From positions 31,001-95,000 of the forward strand of contig JAQPZY010000732.1 of the NCBI GenBank assembly GCA_029931535.1: a DNA stretch of 64,000 nucleotides, given 5' to 3'. This document shows, in pieces, positions 60,109 to 64,000 of the stretch. The notes beneath the pieces were generated by a model that did not search any database, was not told where the DNA came from, and saw only the letters and a list, made by a program, of their open reading frames with translations. How positions within the stretch are numbered: position 1 is the first letter of the stretch; every line of letters begins with the position of its first letter. The position numbers were made by a program, and so were the translations under genes. The DNA comes from Margaritifera margaritifera. Its lineage: Eukaryota > Mollusca > Bivalvia > Unionida > Margaritiferidae.

Positions 60109-61305
60109 TATATATGAAACACTTGTAACAACACCCCATGACGTTACAAATAACGTCATAACGTCATGCAAAGGAAGGGCATCATGACAGAGGCATCCGA
60201 ATGTATTTCAAAGTTATTTCATTACAGTATTCTGCCGTTTGGTCTAATAAAGTCAGTATTGTACGTTATGAGATAAATAGAATCTTACATTTGTACTTGC
60301 AAAAAATTATTTGACTCTTTCATAAATTTTATTTGAAATGAGCCCTCATGTACGATCCTCTATATCTATGCTTTTGCAATTTAATACACAATTATTCAAG
60401 GAAGAAACAAGACAAATTGAATTATTTGGTCACATTGCTTTATTTTCAGGTTTTCCATATCACTCATTATGTTTAAAACCGGTAACAAGTTGTATCTTGA
60501 AAACTTGAATAAATTTAATAAGGAAGAAATATATTCAGAAATCGAGTGCACATAAACAAATTTGGACAAAAATAGGCTAAATTAAATAGGGAAATATAAA
60601 ATAAAAGATGAGAATTCTTTTTAAGACAGAAAAAGAAGCAATAATGTTTATAATGTTTATTGTATTCTTTATTTACAAAAGTGGCTGAAATAAATTATAA
60701 CTTCTAGTGTTGCAACTATAATTCCGATCAAAATGAATTCTTTTATATACGCGTCACACGGAACAAATTTGCAGTTTATTGATTATTTTCTGACAAGATC
60801 TTGACAAAAAAATGATTTCTGTTACAAACTATAAAACGAAGCTTCTTTGAGGAAGGATGAAATAAAATTAAATAGAATTTACGTAAAAATTAACGCTGTC
60901 ACATGCTGAAAAACTCATTTAAAGAGACAGACATGTTTTTCAACCGATGAGTAACAATAATATAGAGAATATTGTGCGTTAGTGGCGCAGTGCATGGCAA
61001 TGGTATGAATTCCATCGATTGTGGATTAACATGCAAATTAACAAATCTATCTAAGACAGTTTTGGGGGTAATTTGGATTCCTATCTACCACATATTTTCC
61101 CACTAAAATGGAGATCTGACTTAATACACGGCACAACTTTACAAACACATATCTAAATATTGTAGACAGTCGAATGTTCTTCCTAATCATTTGTATAGAG
61201 TTCACATTTAACAAAAATTGGTCGATCTTGCAAACTATACAAAAGTTAAAATACAAATAACCCGTAAAAGTAATCTGAGAAGAGAATGTCTGTCAGCAAA
61301 TCGGA

Positions 61306-61419
61306 GAGATACACCACCACGTTAAAATGAGGACCAAAGTATCAGATATTACCCTGATCAGCGAGATACACCATCACGTCAAAATGAAGACCAAAGTATC
61401 AGATATTAGCCTGATCTGA
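61306..61419. repeat. 57-bp tandem duplication, two copies
   Basis: Units begin GAGATACACCA at 61,306 and 61,363 and share GACCAAAGTATCAGATATTA. Only a few differences are seen. Confidence 0.92.
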
Positions 61420-61924
61420 AGTACAGAATGCATATTTAGAATTCGATTTTATCACTAATAATGGCCTATTGGCGGTAATCTTGACGCAAATAATTACAAC
61501 TACACCACAAAGAGAACAACATATTAAAAACATACCTTGTTTACGTGTCTAACAGATAGAACTGTCTACTATGATTTGTAAACAACTCTTCATACATTTT
61601 AAGGTAGAAGCAACCAGACATATGCCAGCGGATAAATTACAGATGGAAGAAAAGCTTTCTGGCTTGGATTTAACTAAAATAACTTGAGTATGCACTTAAA
61701 TTTATGTCAATTATTTAGCCAATCTGATATGATCAAGTTTGACTTTGAAAGTTTGACCAACCAAATACCCTAAATCTGAATGTAAACTAGAAGACATAAA
61801 ACGGCGAAATTCAGTCCAGCCCTATATGTTAAAAAGAAATCCTTCAACAGGCTTAGTATCTACATTCTCTGTAAAGAAAGTCAATATTCCATCTGGTAAA
61901 TTTCAACTCTTTTTCTTTTAAGTC

Positions 61925-62110
61925 TGTAATTTTGGGTCCTGACCAAACAAATGCCATTTCTGTGAATCTTACAGCTTCTGTCAGGGTGAGTTACAGACAC
62001 AGTCCTCTGGAGGGTATTGTTCTCCAGTCCACGATAGCAGCCAGTAAGTTTCCATCTCACCTTTACCCTGAAAAAGAATATTCAAATCATGATATGTCCT
62101 TATTCCTAAA
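61925..62110 (+). repeat. Dispersed coding-like repeat, copy 2
   Basis: The frame from 61,932 reads GPDQTNAISVNLTASVRVSY, then RHSPLEGIVLQSTIAASKFP, then SHLYPEKEYSNHDMSLFL. The counterpart at 29.9 kb shares the PDQ-x4-SVN-x2-A-x3-VSYR pattern. An ATGT microsatellite follows about 80 bp on, as it does at 30.2 kb. It may be an exon of an unrecognised gene family or part of a transposon. Confidence 0.5.
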
Positions 62111-62187
62111 ATAAGCAGCTAGCCGGAATATTTCAATTCGAGAACAAATTATAGCAGTGAACACTTTCCATTAATAGATTAAACTTC

Positions 62188-62250
62188 ATGTATGTATGTA
62201 TGTATGTATGTATGTATGTATGTATGTATGTATGTATGTATGTATGTATG

Positions 62251-62280
<30 letters not shown>
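62188..62280. repeat. ATGT tetranucleotide microsatellite
   Basis: About 23 perfect units. Confidence 0.98.
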
Positions 62281-62282
<2 letters not shown>

Positions 62283-62519
62283 AGACCATACTTGTGTAAA
62301 ACTGGCAGTTTAGCATCTTAATCTTGACTAATCCAAATTGCGATTGCCATCATGCTTGGTCAGATTTAGAATAGCCTAATTGTAAACTGGAATGGACCAG
62401 ATTAAAATATAGAATAAACATGAACTAAAAAGAACAGAAACAAAATACAAAGTTATCAAGGCTTAAAATTGGTAACTTTGATTATAAAATCAAACGAAAT
62501 GACCCTACTCTTTTCATTG

Positions 62520-62667
62520 TAAATGTATCAGTAAGCGTTGAAGATACATGGGAACATGACTCAAGTGTTGCAACAAGTGTCTTCCAGCCAACATGTCTTG
62601 CAGACGGTAGAGATGTAGACAATAAAGCATATGATGCGGATTCCAGAATAACATATGCTACTTTAGG
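62520..62667 (+). CDS. Candidate exon of an unrecognised gene
   Basis: An open stretch reads SVSVEDTWEHDSSVATSVFQ, then PTCLADGRDVDNKAYDADSR and ITYATLG. The end AYDADSRITYATL weakly recalls a cadherin repeat (DADxxxxITYSL), but the rest does not fit. ATCAG at 62,527-62,531 could be an acceptor. The donor side (TTAGGTTAAG) is poor. Protein-like composition is the only other support. Confidence 0.3.
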
Positions 62668-64000
62668 TTAAGTATGTAGTCTAAATGCGTGTATTTTAAA
62701 ACATACCAGTATATACATATACGTGGCACTTGTAGATCACATAATGGATTTTAATCTAGTCCAGCCAATACTGCAAATCAAATCTGGACTAGGCCAATTT
62801 AAAATTGGTCTAGGTATATTTACAGTTTAAAACTAAACTGTAATTTAATCTGGCAAAATATGTAGGTAGGTAGGTAGGTAGGTAGGCAAGACACGCATGC
62901 GCAAATTATCATAATGCTGCAAGAACTGATGTAATTTCTAGAGTTTTAATAACACAGTGTGATGTATGGAATATTATACATTTGTTAACATTTTCAAAAA
63001 GGGGCTTTATGGTGCAGTTTCATGACAAAATCGTCTCTACAGCACAAGTGTGGAACATATTCTGTTCTGGTGGGGCACAAAAATATGGTTTCATCTGCAT
63101 CTTCAAGAAGCAATAATTGAGTGATGTTCCCCCCATTTCAAACGCTATTAATTATTTGGTCACAGTCTGTGTGTGTGTGTGTGTGTGAATAATTTTGATA
63201 GGGATTAAAAATTAAGACATTACAAAATTATAAATTTCCTAACTGAGATAAGCCACGAAGACTAAGTGACTTTCATGATTGCTTTTGGATAGTATAGTTA
63301 CATATTTTATACTGACAAATACAATGCTATGAAAAAATATTTGGTAAATGTTTTGTACATAAATCGGTTGGTACATTACAGAACGTATAACAGACGCACG
63401 CGAACGTTTCGAAGAATTGTTAGGAGTGTTATGATTTAATATTTAGTACATACATTGAGGTTTCATTCAACTTTTGTGTTTGATTGTCTCTTAATAAATT
63501 AAATCTCATTCTAAACCTGCATCGAACTTAAGCATTTTAACAAATATAACAGGAGAGAATAAGAAACAAAAATAAAAACCTTGGCGAATCTTTCGTCTTC
63601 AATAATCACTGGGTATTTATTATAGGTTAATTCACCTTTTTTATTTTTTTAAATTTCTTAAATTATTTTTTGCAGACGGATTTTGATGTCTTGAAGAGGA
63701 ATTTTAGCGATGAATTGCCACTTAAATAAGACCGGAAGTTTAGACTGATTTTGAGTTAACTTTCTCAATAATATAGGGTCTTAAATAATCGTAAATAACT
63801 GTAAACGAGGCTATGTTGCCTTTATTTCATTGCCGATTTAACTCTAAAACTTCTGTTTAAAAATCAAGTCCATCTGCAAAGGAAATTTGAGAACATTTTA
63901 CTAAATACCGAGGGATCATATATGGCAAATGATTCCTCAGAAGTTGATCATGATTATTTCTTATTTTATCGTGTTATATTCGACTAGTTGCTAAATGACG

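Larger units (their letters stand above)
57180..60790. repeat. Diverged tandem segmental duplication, about 1.7-1.9 kb period
   Basis: 57,183-57,770 matches 58,860-59,540 (shared TCGAACTT, TGCTTGGACGTA, AAGAAGAATTTAATCA, CCATAAATG-CATG). 58,540-58,820 matches 60,460-60,770 (shared TCACTCATTATGTTTAAAAC, AATTTAAT-AGGA, TTCTTTTATAT-CG). The order X-Y-X'-Y' indicates one tandem duplication, now diverged. No gene was recognised in either copy. Confidence 0.75.
60791..64000. other. Intergenic end of the window
   Basis: No confident gene. It contains a 57-bp tandem pair (61,306-61,419), the second copy of the coding-like repeat (61,925-62,110), an ATGT microsatellite (62,188-62,280), a candidate exon (62,520-62,667), short AGGT and GT runs (62,867-62,886 and 63,170-63,187), and AT-rich sequence otherwise. 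Confidence 0.6.

Overview
The window is eukaryotic, AT-rich, intron-bearing and packed with microsatellites and dead mobile elements. The element set (Polinton/Maverick, a Ty3/gypsy element with integrase ahead of reverse transcriptase, MITEs with satellite cores, a tRNA-derived SINE) and the receptor guanylate cyclase gene fit a marine invertebrate, most likely a lophotrochozoan such as a bivalve mollusc. The species cannot be named from the sequence alone.

Host gene, 1-25,554, minus strand. Seven well-supported exons plus one possible edge exon encode the signal peptide and extracellular ligand-binding domain of a natriuretic-peptide-receptor-like membrane guanylate cyclase. The supported exons have GT/AG borders and matching phases. 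The transmembrane, kinase-homology and cyclase parts would lie beyond base 1. Intron 1 is about 16.8 kb.

Inside intron 1, about 14.9-22.6 kb, is a badly decayed virus-like element. It has a protein-primed family B DNA polymerase remnant on the plus strand and several small coding-like remnants on the minus strand.

Intergenic 25.5-34.4 kb. It holds a roughly 390-bp ATGT microsatellite, a diverged coding-like repeat, and a 1.74-kb MITE (31,750-33,490) whose terminal inverted repeats enclose about seven copies of a roughly 180-bp satellite.

Polinton/Maverick remnant, 34.4-44.6 kb, all plus strand. In order: PolB, an associated ORF, packaging ATPase, small virion-type ORFs, integrase with chromodomain, minor capsid (penton) protein, a basic ORF, major capsid protein, a tiny basic ORF and adenain-type protease. 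Every large gene carries stops or frameshifts. PolB lacks its motif A region and was later hit by a solo LTR flanked by 5-bp duplications.

44.6-48.4 kb is mostly empty apart from a SINE. At 48.4-48.8 kb is a Kv3/Shaw-type potassium-channel T1-domain pseudogene on the minus strand.

Ty3/gypsy element, 48,964-55,677, plus strand. It has two LTRs, a tRNA-Pro-like primer binding site, a polypurine tract, and the order gag-PR-INT-RT-RNaseH. This is the Gmr1-type order rather than the usual gypsy order. It carries about nine inactivating lesions. The solo LTR inside the Polinton belongs to the same family.

55.7-64 kb holds no confident gene. It contains a tandem segmental duplication (57.2-60.8 kb), a foldback element, a second copy of the coding-like repeat, and one candidate exon near 62.5 kb.
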